The translations under genes were made by a program, and so were the position numbers. This document shows positions 1-8,940 of a DNA stretch of 64,000 bases, piece after piece (the first letter of the stretch is position 1; each line of letters begins with the position of its first letter). The stretch is from Janthinobacterium tructae (lineage in GTDB: Bacteria > Pseudomonadota > Gammaproteobacteria > Burkholderiales > Burkholderiaceae_D), in NCBI RefSeq assembly GCF_006517255.1, contig NZ_CP041185.1, positions 806,001 through 870,000 of the forward strand, in the 5' to 3' direction. The notes under the pieces are model-generated. The model had not been told where the DNA came from. It was given only the letters and a program-made list of their open reading frames with translations, and searched no databases.

Positions 1-1665
1 GTGCTTGCAGATGCTCAGACCCAGTCCCGTGCCGCCATACGCGCCGCTGATGCTGTCGTCGGCCTGGCAAAACGGCTCGAAGATGCGGCTCAGCTGCTGC
101 TGGCTCATGCCGATGCCCTGGTCGTTGACGCTGGCGACGAGGCAGGCGCTGGTGCCGTTCGGCGTGGCCGCTTCCAGGTGCAGGCGCACGGTCACGCTGC
201 CGGAGGAGGTAAACTTGATGGCATTGCTGAGCAGGTTGCCGAGGATTTGCGCGATGCGCGTGCGGTCCGAGCACACGCGTTGCGGCACGCTGTTGCCGAT
301 CTCGCTGGCAAGGTGCAGCTTCTTCCGGTCGGCTTGCGGGCGGTGCAGGGCCAGCACGTCATCGAGCAGCAGGCGCGGGTCGAAGTCGCGCAGTTCGATG
401 TTCATCTGGCCTGCCTCGACCTTGGACAGGTCGAGGATGTCGTTCAGGATGCGCATCAGGTGCTGCACGCCATCGCCGATACGCTGCGCATATTGCTGCT
501 GTGACGCCTCGAGTTCGGTTTCCTGCAGCAGTTCGGCCATGCCGGCGATACCGGCCATGGGCGTGCGGATCTCATGGCTCATGATGGCCAGGAAGCGCGA
601 CTTGGCGGCATTCGCCGCTTCCGCGCGCGCTTGCAGCGCCAGCGCCATGGCCGCGTCGCGTTCCTGGCGCCGCAGCAGGGCCATGATCAGCGCGATGGCC
701 AGGGCCAGCACGAGCACGCTGATGACCGCCGCACCGCCCATGGTGCGCAGCATGCGCCGCCAGGCCGCCAGGTAGACCTCGTCCGTAATGGTCACGTTGA
801 TGGCCAGCGGATAGTCGCGCACCAGCCGTACGCCGGCCAGTCGGTCGACCGTGCGCCCCTGCTCGGCCGCGCGCGGCGAGTCCACCTGCAGCACGCCATG
901 CGTCTTGCCCTGTTCCAGCAGGCGGTAGGTGCTGCCCGTCAGGTTGCGCTGGCCCATCATGGCGGGCACGGCCGGCCAGCGGGCCAGCAGCGTGTAGTCG
1001 TTGCGGTACAGGGAAAAGGCCGTATGTTCGCCGATGCTGGTGTTCTGGAAGAATTTGCTGAAGAAGTCGCACGACAGGCCCACCAGCACCACCCCCAGGA
1101 AGCGGCCGTCCGGGCTGTTGATGCGCCGGCTGATGTAGAAGGTCCAGGCGCCATTGCCCTTGTTTTGCACGGGCGCGCTGACATGCATGCCGCCGTCCGG
1201 GTGGCGCCGGTGATACTCGAAGTAATCGCGCTCGTCGAGGCGTATGGGCGGCGCGGGATAGGCGCGGCTGAAGACCAGTACGCTGGCGTCGCTGCCGACG
1301 ACGGACACCACGTCCACTTGCGGTACGCCGCCGATCTTGTGCTGCAGCATCTGGTGCATGGCCGGGGTGCCGACGGTGGTGGCCAGCGCGTGCGCGTCCG
1401 CGGGGGCGGCGGCCTGGATGTCGTTGCTGACGCTGTCGAGCACCAGGCGGGCCGCCGTCATGCTTTGCGCCGTGTTTTCCGCCAGCAGCAGCGACAGATT
1501 GGACAGATCCTGCTTCCAGTCATCAACGGCTTCGCGGTACAGCAGCGCGCCGGAAACGACGATGCGCAGCGCCAGCAGGCACACCAGCACCAGGCCCACC
1601 ACGGCGGCCGTGGTGCGCGGGCGATAGCGGTGCGCCAGGCGCAAGACAGCCTGGCGCAGGTTCAT
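1..1665 (-). CDS. Membrane sensor histidine kinase, C-terminus cut by window edge
   Basis: I read 555 residues from an ATG at 1665 to the left edge with no stop, so the 3' end lies outside the window. There is a transmembrane segment near residues 20-42, a roughly 250-residue periplasmic region of the Cache/PDC sensor type, and a second membrane segment near 300-325. The HisKA H-box reads FLAIMSHEIRTPM with the phospho-acceptor His at about residue 364. The ATPase domain shows the N-box NLLSNAIKFT, the G1 motif DQGIGM, an FEPF box and the G2 stretch GGTGLGLSICK just before the edge. A receiver domain may follow. The start overlaps the stop of the upstream HPt gene (ATGA), so the two are translationally coupled and probably form one phosphorelay. 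The ligand is unknown. Confidence 0.9.
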   Translation of the reverse strand, partial: MNLRQAVLRLAHRYRPRTTAAVVGLVLVCLLALRIVVSGALLYREAVDDWKQDLSNLSLLLAENTAQSMTAARLVLDSVSNDIQAAAPADAHALATTVGTPAMHQMLQHKIGGVPQVDVVSVVGSDASVLVFSRAYPAPPIRLDERDYFEYHRRHPDGGMHVSAPVQNKGNGAWTFYISRRINSPDGRFLGVVLVGLSCDFFSKFFQNTSIGEHTAFSLYRNDYTLLARWPAVPAMMGQRNLTGSTYRLLEQGKTHGVLQVDSPRAAEQGRTVDRLAGVRLVRDYPLAINVTITDEVYLAAWRRMLRTMGGAAVISVLVLALAIALIMALLRRQERDAAMALALQARAEAANAAKSRFLAIMSHEIRTPMAGIAGMAELLQETELEASQQQYAQRIGDGVQHLMRILNDILDLSKVEAGQMNIELRDFDPRLLLDDVLALHRPQADRKKLHLASEIGNSVPQRVCSDRTRIAQILGNLLSNAIKFTSSGSVTVRLHLEAATPNGTSACLVASVNDQGIGMSQQQLSRIFEPFCQADDSISGAYGGTGLGLSICKH

Positions 1666-2024
1666 GGCTGCGCGCCCGTATACTCGCGCAGGCTGCGGTG
1701 TACTTCCTGCTCCACTGCGCCGACCAGCACTGCCGTTTCCGCCAGCCAGTCCGGTGCCGCCAAGCCCTGGTGGCGCACCAGCTGCTCCAGTGCCGCCAAC
1801 CGCGCCACCAGGGCACCGGCGCCCAGCAGCGCCACGGTGCCGCGCAAGGTATGGCAGCTATGCACGATGGCTGGCGCCGCGCCGCTGCGCACGGCCTGCT
1901 CGACGCGCGCAAACATGGCTGGCGCCGTATCGAGGTAGGTCTGCGACAGGGCGCGGAACATCTCCAGGTCGTGGCCGGTGGCCTGGAACAGCACGGCTGG
2001 ATCGATGTGGCGATAGGCTTGCAT
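1662..2024 (-). CDS. HPt (histidine phosphotransfer) protein
   Basis: A 120-residue protein that is essentially one HPt domain. The motif HTLRGTVALLGA carries the phosphorylatable His58, in the usual H-x-L-(K/R)-G context. I chose the ATG at 2024 because GGAG lies 6-7 bases upstream; a longer reading from 2183 has no comparable site. It sits between a receiver protein upstream and a sensor kinase whose start overlaps its stop, which suggests it shuttles phosphate between kinase and receiver. It is cytoplasmic, with no membrane segment. Confidence 0.85.
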   Translation of the reverse strand: MQAYRHIDPAVLFQATGHDLEMFRALSQTYLDTAPAMFARVEQAVRSGAAPAIVHSCHTLRGTVALLGAGALVARLAALEQLVRHQGLAAPDWLAETAVLVGAVEQEVHRSLREYTGAQP

Positions 2025-2067
2025 GGAGGCTCCGGAACGAGGGAAAAGCGGGGAAAGCGCTGGCGGA

Positions 2068-2694
2068 CTAGGCGGCCAGGCTGTTGCGCCGCGCATGACC
2101 GGCGCAACAGGCGCGCAGATAGCCACGCAGCTCGTCGTAATTGACGGGCTTGGCAAAGAACACCACGCCGGGCGGCACGCCACCGCGTTCTTCCAGCTCT
2201 TCCGGCGTCAGGCTCGACAGCATGGCGATATGCATGTCCGCCAGCAGCGGGTCGGACAGGATGGTGCGGATCACTTCGTAGCCGTCGATGCCTTCCATGA
2301 TGATGTCGGCCAGCAGGATGTCGGGCTGGTCGCGGGCGATTTCCATCAGCGCCTGGTAGCCGTTCTCGCAAAAGCGCAAGCTTGCCTGCAAGCCCCATGA
2401 GCCGATCTGCTTTTCATACAGTGCGCGTTCGATCGGATTGTCTTCGATCACCAGGATGGACGGCGGGCGGCCCGATGCAGCGGGGCGGCTGGCGCGTGCC
2501 GCGCGCTGATCCTGGCCTTGCTGGCCGGGATTGCCCTTGTAGGCCTCGACGGCCGCGAGGGGAATGCGCCGGTGGCCGCCCTTGGTCTTCCAGGCTTCGA
2601 TAACGCCCGCCTCGACCAGTTGCTGCACCGATGTGACCGAGATGCCGAGTATTTCGGCAGCCTTTTGGGTAGTGCATACGTCTGCAGTGTGCAT
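2068..2694 (-). CDS. Excisionase/MerR-type HTH fused to a response-regulator receiver
   Basis: A 208-residue protein from the ATG at 2694; a GTG at 2748 would add 18 residues of low complexity. Residues 8-55 form a helix-turn-helix of the excisionase/MerR type (KAAEILGISVTSVQQLVEAG, then a GGHRRIP wing). After a Pro/Ala/Arg linker, residues 79-200 form a receiver domain with acidic residues E84 and D85, phospho-acceptor D130 in LLADIIMEG, S160/S161 and K182 in FFAKPV. Placing the DNA-binding domain before the receiver is the reverse of the common order. It lies 43 bases upstream of the HPt gene and probably forms the output of the same relay; the target DNA is unknown. Confidence 0.85.
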   Translation of the reverse strand: MHTADVCTTQKAAEILGISVTSVQQLVEAGVIEAWKTKGGHRRIPLAAVEAYKGNPGQQGQDQRAARASRPAASGRPPSILVIEDNPIERALYEKQIGSWGLQASLRFCENGYQALMEIARDQPDILLADIIMEGIDGYEVIRTILSDPLLADMHIAMLSSLTPEELEERGGVPPGVVFFAKPVNYDELRGYLRACCAGHARRNSLAA

Positions 2695-2768
2695 GATGGA
2701 CTTTATGGTCGAGGATGAAGTTGAATGGAATGATACGCAATCACGCACAAAAAATCAATTTCAACAAA

Positions 2769-3683
2769 TTAGATGAATTCATTAAAAACCTGCCGCGCGG
2801 TGGGCCCGATTCTGCTGCGCGTGCGGCCAAGGGCAATATGGGCGTGCGGTTCCAGGATTGCGCGCCATTCGCTCCACTCCGCGTTACTGTGGCGTAACAG
2901 CGTTTCCATTTGCTCCACCTCCAGACCCAGTACCCGCGCGGCGGCCGTGGCCGGCCCGCGCGGCCCCACGCCATTGCGCAGTATCAGGTCGGCGAAACTG
3001 CTGGCCAGTTGCAGCAGCCAGGCCAGCTCTGTCATGCGTCCGGCCTGCCCGAAGCCGGGCGGCGCGGCATGGCAGCGCACGGCGTCGCACAGGATGTCCG
3101 GCATGCCCCAGCCCCGCATGAGGCTGGCTGACAGCGCCAGTTGATGGTGGCCGAAGCGCTGCGATTCCTCGCACAGCAGCAGCGCCCTGGCAGCGCTGCC
3201 GTGCTGGCCCAGCAGTTCTCCATACGCTTGCGGATGCAGCACGGCCAAGGCCAGTTGGCCGATGTTGGCCAGCAAGCCGCAAGTGTACAGCTCTTTGGCC
3301 GGTGCCAGTTGCAGCGCGTCGCCCACCACGCGCGCGGCACAGGCCATGGCCTGCGAGTGCGACCAGAATCGCTGTTCGTCGAAGTGCGCACACGTGGCCG
3401 TCGGCCGGTCCGGGATGGCGAACGCCTGGCGCAGGGCGGGCAGGCCGATGGCGGCCAGCATCGCGGCGTCGACTGCCGCATGCTGGCGCGCGCCCGGTGG
3501 CACGGCCCCATTCGCCAGGCCGATGACCTTGCCGGTCAGGGCTGGATCGCAGCCCAGTTGTTCGGCCAGCTCATCGAACGGCACCTGTTGCTGTAACAAG
3601 GTCGCCAGCCAGTGGCGCCGCCAGGCGGGCGAGGGCAGGATGGCGCCGCCGAGCAGGCTCGCCAGATCGAGCGGCGCATTCAT
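2769..3683 (-). CDS. HDOD domain protein
   Basis: A 304-residue cytoplasmic protein with the HDOD fold across most of its length: an N-terminal helical part (PFDELAEQLGCDPALTGKVI) and the YTCGLLANIGQLAL helix where HD hydrolases would carry metal ligands. HDOD proteins lack HD-type catalysis and usually act as signalling scaffolds beside chemotaxis or two-component proteins, which fits this block. The start overlaps the stop of the upstream HPt-like gene (ATGA), so they are probably co-translated. It ends 74 bases before the HTH-receiver gene begins. Confidence 0.82.
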   Translation of the reverse strand: MNAPLDLASLLGGAILPSPAWRRHWLATLLQQQVPFDELAEQLGCDPALTGKVIGLANGAVPPGARQHAAVDAAMLAAIGLPALRQAFAIPDRPTATCAHFDEQRFWSHSQAMACAARVVGDALQLAPAKELYTCGLLANIGQLALAVLHPQAYGELLGQHGSAARALLLCEESQRFGHHQLALSASLMRGWGMPDILCDAVRCHAAPPGFGQAGRMTELAWLLQLASSFADLILRNGVGPRGPATAAARVLGLEVEQMETLLRHSNAEWSEWRAILEPHAHIALGRTRSRIGPTARQVFNEFI

Positions 3684-4321
3684 GGCCGGCTCCCGATACC
3701 GCTGCAGTCATCCACCTGCGCGGCGCCAGTTTGCAGGGCCGTGACCGCTTGCGACAGCACGTCGAGCGCCATCAGCAGGTCCGCATGCAGGCGGCGCAGC
3801 GCGCCGATATCGTTGGAAAAGCCCGCATGCACGGCCTGGCGCGCCAGTGCGTGCAAGGGGAGCAAGCCCATGGCGTAGCTGCTGTCGACAATTTCCTGGG
3901 CCAGTACGCGTGCCGGGGCCGGGCGTTCGCAGCGCAGCGCATGGGCGATGCCGGCCAGGCGGTCGCGCGTCTCGGCCACGAAGAGCGCCAGAATCTCACT
4001 TTGCAAGCGCCGGTCGTAGCCGAACATGGCGTCCAGGCGGGCCAGCTCGAACGGCGGCGTGTCCAGCGCCTCGGGCTGTGGCGGCGGTGGCGTGTCTGCC
4101 GTGTCTGCTGTCTTGGCCGGCTCGGTGGCCTTGCGCATTTGCAGCTGCTGATGCAGATCGGCAGCTGTCGTGCTGGCTGCCGCCCTGCTCTGGTGCCAGT
4201 GGAGGCGGCGCCAGAGCAGGGCGGCCAGCAGCAGCAACAGGCCCGCCAGCGCCAGCGCCGGCCGCATCAGCGAGACATCGTCGCAACGAAGGTAAGGATG
4301 GACCGCGAGGAAGGAGTTCAT
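3680..4321 (-). CDS. Membrane-anchored HPt-like protein without phospho-histidine
   Basis: 213 residues. A transmembrane segment covers about residues 20-38 (ALALAGLLLLLAALLW), followed by a Pro/Thr-rich linker to about 90. Residues 92-205 look like an HPt four-helix bundle, but where HPt proteins have H-x-L-K-G this one reads AQEIVDSSYAMG, so Gln142 occupies the histidine position and the Lys/Gly are also lost. I infer a pseudo-HPt that can bind a receiver or kinase domain but not carry phosphate. The domain assignment rests on pattern and context (HDOD gene downstream, MCP upstream), so it is less secure than its neighbours. Confidence 0.6.
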   Translation of the reverse strand: MNSFLAVHPYLRCDDVSLMRPALALAGLLLLLAALLWRRLHWHQSRAAASTTAADLHQQLQMRKATEPAKTADTADTPPPPQPEALDTPPFELARLDAMFGYDRRLQSEILALFVAETRDRLAGIAHALRCERPAPARVLAQEIVDSSYAMGLLPLHALARQAVHAGFSNDIGALRRLHADLLMALDVLSQAVTALQTGAAQVDDCSGIGSRP

Positions 4322-4414
4322 GGCTATGCCTGCATGCAGTGAGAGTGGTTGACAACGGATGTCATGGCGATGCTCCGGGATGATCGATGCAGGTGAGCCT
4401 GCATGACGACGGGT

Positions 4415-6115
4415 TCAGAATTCTTCCCAGTCGCCGCCGGCACCGGCGCTGGCCGTGCTGCGGGCAGGAGCGGGGTCGCGCTGTGCGACCAGCTTGAGCG
4501 GCGCCGCCTTGCGCGCTGCAGGCTTGGCGGCTGGGACTGGGGCGGGGCGCACCGGCGTACTGTGTTGCGCCGCGTTGGCCTGGCCCTGCGCCAGCTTGAA
4601 GGCGCCGACCACGCTGGACAGCTTGCTCGCCTGCTCCTGCAGCGATTGCGATGCCGCCGCCGCTTCTTCGACCAGCGCCGCATTCTGCTGCGTGACTTCA
4701 TCCATTTGCGTGATGGCGCGGTTGATTTCGTCGATGCCCGTGCTTTGCTCGGCGCTGGCGGCCGAGATTTCGCTGACGATGTCGGTGACGCTGCGTACCG
4801 TATCGACCACTTCCGTCATGGCCGCACCGGCTTGCTGGACCAGCTTGCCACCTTGTTCCACCTGCTCCACGGAGTCGCTGATGAGTGTCTTGATTTCCTT
4901 GGCCGCCGCCGCCGAACGGTGCGCCAGGTTGCGCACTTCGGTCGCCACGACGGCAAAACCGCGTCCTTGTTCGCCCGCCCGCGCCGCTTCCACGGCCGCA
5001 TTCAGGGCCAGGATGTTGGTCTGGAAGGCGATGCCGTCGATGACGCTGATGATGTCGGCTATCTTGTTGGACGCGCTGTCGATCGCTTCCATGGTGCGTA
5101 TCACGTCGCCCATCACCTCGCCGCCCCGTACCGCCTTGTCTGAAGCGCTGACGGCCATTTGCTTGGCCTGGCGGGCATTGTCCGAGTTTTGCCGTACGGT
5201 GGCCGTCAGTTCTTCCATGGCCGAGGCGGTTTCTTCCAGCGAACCGGCCTGCTGTTCCGTGCGTGCCGACAGGTCGAGGTTGCCTGCCGCGATCTCGCTC
5301 GAGGCCGTGCCGATGGTCTCCGTGCCGGAGCGCACTTCGGCGACGATGCGCACCAGGCTCTCGCTCATCTCGGCCATGGCTGTCATCAGTTGTCCCACTT
5401 CATCCTTGGAGGTGGCGCTGATTTGCACGCTGAGGTCGCCGCCTGCGATGGTGTGAGCCACCTCGATGGCATTCTTGAGCGAAGCGGCGATGCGCCGCGC
5501 CAGCAGCAGGCCCATGCCGGCCACCAGTATCATCACGGCCAAGGCCAGGCCGCTGGAAATCCAGCGCGCGCTGGCAGCGGTGGCGGCGCCTTCGGCCGCG
5601 CCCGTGTTGCCCAGCTTTTCGTTGTAGCGGTGATGAGCGGTAAAGGCGTCGACCAGTTCCTTGATGATGGGCTGGTTCTGCATCAGCAAGTCTCGCGCCG
5701 CGTCGAGCTCGCCCGCCTTCGACAGGGCCAGGACCTTGCCGCGCATGGCATCGTAGCGGGCCAGTACGGCGCGGTCGGCGGCCAGCAGCGTACGGTCTTG
5801 ATCATCGGTAATATCTTCTTTTTCATACACGTCGAGCGCCTTGCCGATGGCCGTCCGTGCCTCGACGATGTCCGCTTCCAGTTTGTCGCGCGCGGCGGCA
5901 TCCTTGCTGGCCAGATGCTGCCAGACAGCCGCGCGTACTTGTGAAAAAGGCACGAATGCATCGTGCAGCGTCAGCAGGCTGGGAACGGTGTTGGCGGTGG
6001 CATAGCTGGCCGCCGTGTACACGCGGTCCATTTCATAGATGCTGAAACCCGCCAGGGCGACCAGTCCCAGGACGACGGAGAGTATCAATGCATACAGGCG
6101 TTTGGCGATGGTCAT
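4415..6115 (-). CDS. Methyl-accepting chemotaxis protein
   Basis: 566 residues with the classic layout: TM1 at about 8-27, a four-helix-bundle periplasmic sensor to about 185, TM2 at about 188-208, a HAMP domain, then the coiled-coil signalling domain. The conserved kinase-binding tip is complete (GIAFQTNILALNAAVEAARA, then GEQGRGFAVVATEVRNLA). After a Pro/Ala-rich tail the protein ends in DWEEF, which matches the xWxxF pentapeptide used by some receptors to tether CheR/CheB. It is probably a receptor for a small ligand and should adapt by methylation. The promoter must lie in the AT-rich gap before gcd. Confidence 0.95.
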   Translation of the reverse strand: MTIAKRLYALILSVVLGLVALAGFSIYEMDRVYTAASYATANTVPSLLTLHDAFVPFSQVRAAVWQHLASKDAAARDKLEADIVEARTAIGKALDVYEKEDITDDQDRTLLAADRAVLARYDAMRGKVLALSKAGELDAARDLLMQNQPIIKELVDAFTAHHRYNEKLGNTGAAEGAATAASARWISSGLALAVMILVAGMGLLLARRIAASLKNAIEVAHTIAGGDLSVQISATSKDEVGQLMTAMAEMSESLVRIVAEVRSGTETIGTASSEIAAGNLDLSARTEQQAGSLEETASAMEELTATVRQNSDNARQAKQMAVSASDKAVRGGEVMGDVIRTMEAIDSASNKIADIISVIDGIAFQTNILALNAAVEAARAGEQGRGFAVVATEVRNLAHRSAAAAKEIKTLISDSVEQVEQGGKLVQQAGAAMTEVVDTVRSVTDIVSEISAASAEQSTGIDEINRAITQMDEVTQQNAALVEEAAAASQSLQEQASKLSSVVGAFKLAQGQANAAQHSTPVRPAPVPAAKPAARKAAPLKLVAQRDPAPARSTASAGAGGDWEEF

Positions 6116-6429
6116 GATGGGTGCCGCTCCACGAGAAGGTTGAAAATCGGGAAATTCGGTTGTCAGGGTTTATGATTTTCATTTTACGATATAAATTTGA
6201 TTTATTCGAGATATTTGTTATTTATTTGATTTATTTTGTATTTTTTTTTGAAATCACAGAGAGAAGGCGGGCTGGCGGTGATGGCCTGTGATGAAAAGCA
6301 ACGCCACGCGGATAGCGCGTTCTCGCGTGTGCCATGCTTTGCCAAATAGTGAAAAAATGGAACTCCTTGATCGCCATCAACTACGGTGCGCAATCGCCTG
6401 TCTCCGACTGACTCTTGTAAAGGAGCATC
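6116..6429. other. AT-rich divergent intergenic region between MCP and gcd
   Basis: This gap separates the divergent MCP and gcd genes. Bases about 6167-6256 are strikingly AT-rich for this genome and contain a 12-bp direct repeat, ATTTGATTTATT, at 6195-6206 and 6224-6235 (29 bases apart), plus nine T residues at 6241-6249. No gene is visible. It probably carries both promoters; the gcd ribosome site AAAGGAG lies at about 6418-6424. No specific operator could be assigned. Confidence 0.6.
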
Positions 6430-8871
6430 ATGACTGCCTCTGCCCGGCCTGGACCCTTGCTTATCCTCACTGCAGTCATCTTCATCTTGCCGGGCCTGGC
6501 GCTTGCGGGCGGCGGCGCCTGGCTCGTCAGCCTTGGCGGCTCCTGGTATTACGTCGTGGCCGGCATCGGCATGCTCATCACGGGTGTGCTGGTGTGGAAG
6601 GGGCGGCGCAGCGCCCAGCTGTTTCTCGCGCTGCTGCTGTTCGCCACCCTGATCTGGTCCGTCATCGAAGTGAAGTTCGACTGGTGGCAATTGCTGCCGC
6701 GCCTCGATATCTGGTTTGCCGCCGCCGTCTGGCTGCTGCTGCCGTTCGTCGACCGCCGGCTCGCTCCGTCGGTGAGCGCCGCAGCGAAACCGCGTCACGC
6801 TGGCAAGAGCGCGCTGGCCGCCGCCGTGGTGGCCACGGCCGCCGTGGGCGTGTTCTCGCTGTTCCAGGATTACTATACCTTGCACGGCGAAGTGCCGCCC
6901 GAGAGCATGGCGGCCGCGCCGCAAGGCGATATCGCACCGGGCGTGGCGCCCAACGACTGGGCCGCGTATGGCCGCTCCGGCTATGGCGACCGCTACGCGC
7001 CGGCCGCGCAGATCACGCCGGCCAACGCCGCGCAGCTGAAACAGGCGTGGGTGTACCACACGGGCGACTTCAAGGGCCCGAACGACCCGCACGAGATCGC
7101 CAACGAAGTCACGCCCCTGAAGGTGAACGGCATGCTGTACCTGTGCACGCCGCACAGCATCGTCATCGCGCTGGACCCGGACACGGGCAAGGAGCTGTGG
7201 CGCCACGATCCGAAGATCAACCGCGATGCGTCCAGCTACCAGCACATGATTTGCCGTGGCGTGGCGTACTGGGACGTCAATGCGGGCCGCGCCAAGGACG
7301 ACCCGGCGCCCGAGGCGGCCGGCATGGAGTGCCCGCGCCGCATCTTCGCGCCCACCATGGATGCGACCCTGATCGCCATCAATGCCGATACGGGCGCAGC
7401 GTGCAAAAGCTTCGGCGACAATGGCGTGATCGGCCTGTACCACGGCATGGGCATGAAGAAGCGGGGCTTTCTGATGCCGACCTCGCCGCCGGCCGTGGCG
7501 CAAAACGTGGTGGTGATGGCCGCCAGCGTCACCGATAATTTTTCCACGGAAGAACCCTCGGGCGTGATCCGCGGCTACGATCCCGTCACTGGCAAACTGA
7601 TGTGGAACTGGGATGCCGCGAATCCCGACGATACGGCGCCGATTCTTGACGGCAAGACCTATACGAACAATTCACCGAATTCCTGGGGCGTGTCCAGCGT
7701 CGATGAAAAACTGGGCATGGTGTACATCCCGATGGGCAACGAAACGCCCGATACCTGGGGCGGCAAGCGCAACCCGAACGGCGAGAAATACAATAGCGCC
7801 ATCGTCGCGCTGGACCTGGCCACGGGCAAGGTGCGCTGGGTGTACCAGACCGTGCACCACGATATCTGGGACATGGATATCGGCGGCCAGCCCACCCTGG
7901 TCGACATCGACACGCCGAAAGGCAAAGTTCCCTCGGTTGTTGCCACGACGAAACGCGGCGACATCTACGTGATCGACCGGCGCGACGGCAGCCTGGTGGT
8001 GCCGGCGCCGGAAAAACCCGTGCCGACGGCCAACGCCGCGCCTGGCGACAAGCTGTCGCCCACGCAGCCGTTCTCGGCCCTCACTTTCCTGCCGGAGAAA
8101 CATATCAGCGAAACGGATATGTGGGGCACTACGCCATTCGACCAGCTCGCTTGCCGCATCATCTTCCGCCAGCACCGTTATGAGGGGCCGTTCACGCCGC
8201 AAACGGTGGCCGAAGGCAAGATCAAGGGCGCCATCATCTCGCCGGGTCCTTTGGGCATCTTCGAGTGGGGCGGGGCGGCCGTCGATCCCGTGCGTCAGTT
8301 GCTGTTGGTGAACCCTGACTACATGGGCTTCCTGGAACGCCTGGTGCCGCGCGCGCAAGCCAATGCGCAGGGCGGCACGGGGTCGGAAATGGGCTTGCAA
8401 CCGCAGACGGGCGTACCGTTTGCCGTGGAAATCAAGCCCTTCCTGTCGCCGCTGGGTTTCCCCTGCCAGGCGCCGCCCTGGGGCTATATCGCCGCCGTCG
8501 ACTTGCGCACCATGAAAAAAGTGTGGATGCACAAGAACGGCACCACGCGCGACAGCGCCCCCGTACCCATCGCCTTGCCGCTGGGCGTACCTAGCCTGGG
8601 CGGCATGAGTACCACGGGCGGTGGCGTGGCCTTCCTCAGCAGCACGCTCGACTACACCATCCGCGGCTATGACGTGCGCAACGGCAAAACCGTATGGAAA
8701 GCCCGCCTGCCTGCCGGCGGCCAGGCCACGCCGATGAGTTACATCTCCGACAGGACGGGCAAGCAGTATGTGGTGGTGATGGCCGGTGGCCACGGTTCGC
8801 TGGGCACGAAGATGGGCGATAGCCTGGTGGCGTTTGCCTTGCCGGACGAGGCTGTGGAAAAGAAAAAGTAG
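6430..8871 (+). CDS. gcd: Membrane-bound PQQ-dependent glucose dehydrogenase
   Basis: 813 residues, close to the roughly 800 of Escherichia coli Gcd. The first 150 residues hold five hydrophobic helices, as in the quinone-reducing membrane domain, and the rest is a periplasmic eight-bladed PQQ propeller. Seen motifs include NDWAAYGRSGYGDRYAPAAQ at the start of the propeller, ALDPDTGKELWRHDP, and WDMDIGGQPTL. The enzyme oxidises glucose to gluconolactone on the periplasmic side and passes electrons to ubiquinone. The start follows AAAGGAG by 6 bases. No pqq synthesis genes are in the window, so the cofactor must come from elsewhere. A perfect hairpin follows the gene. Confidence 0.95.
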   Translation: MTASARPGPLLILTAVIFILPGLALAGGGAWLVSLGGSWYYVVAGIGMLITGVLVWKGRRSAQLFLALLLFATLIWSVIEVKFDWWQLLPRLDIWFAAAVWLLLPFVDRRLAPSVSAAAKPRHAGKSALAAAVVATAAVGVFSLFQDYYTLHGEVPPESMAAAPQGDIAPGVAPNDWAAYGRSGYGDRYAPAAQITPANAAQLKQAWVYHTGDFKGPNDPHEIANEVTPLKVNGMLYLCTPHSIVIALDPDTGKELWRHDPKINRDASSYQHMICRGVAYWDVNAGRAKDDPAPEAAGMECPRRIFAPTMDATLIAINADTGAACKSFGDNGVIGLYHGMGMKKRGFLMPTSPPAVAQNVVVMAASVTDNFSTEEPSGVIRGYDPVTGKLMWNWDAANPDDTAPILDGKTYTNNSPNSWGVSSVDEKLGMVYIPMGNETPDTWGGKRNPNGEKYNSAIVALDLATGKVRWVYQTVHHDIWDMDIGGQPTLVDIDTPKGKVPSVVATTKRGDIYVIDRRDGSLVVPAPEKPVPTANAAPGDKLSPTQPFSALTFLPEKHISETDMWGTTPFDQLACRIIFRQHRYEGPFTPQTVAEGKIKGAIISPGPLGIFEWGGAAVDPVRQLLLVNPDYMGFLERLVPRAQANAQGGTGSEMGLQPQTGVPFAVEIKPFLSPLGFPCQAPPWGYIAAVDLRTMKKVWMHKNGTTRDSAPVPIALPLGVPSLGGMSTTGGGVAFLSSTLDYTIRGYDVRNGKTVWKARLPAGGQATPMSYISDRTGKQYVVVMAGGHGSLGTKMGDSLVAFALPDEAVEKKK

Positions 8872-8888
8872 AAAGGGGAGGGCGCCGG

Positions 8889-8935
8889 AAAGTGCCGGGA
8901 TCGGACCCTGAGGGGTTGATCCCGGCACTTTGCTT
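8889..8935. terminator. Bidirectional terminator between gcd and the DUF748 gene
   Basis: A perfect 14-bp stem (AAAGTGCCGGGATC at 8889-8902 with GATCCCGGCACTTT at 8918-8931), a 15-base loop, then GCTTTT. It lies between convergent genes and has A and T runs on both sides, so it can serve both. The loop holds TCGGACCCTGAGGGG, related to the stem of the terminator at 36171. Confidence 0.85.
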
Positions 8936-8940
8936 TTGGC

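Noticed and set aside
5..1938. Long plus-strand open readings across 1-1938
   Set aside because: They are antisense to the sensor kinase and HPt genes, which have clear motifs on the minus strand. The plus-strand products are rich in Arg, Ala, His and Gln without domains.
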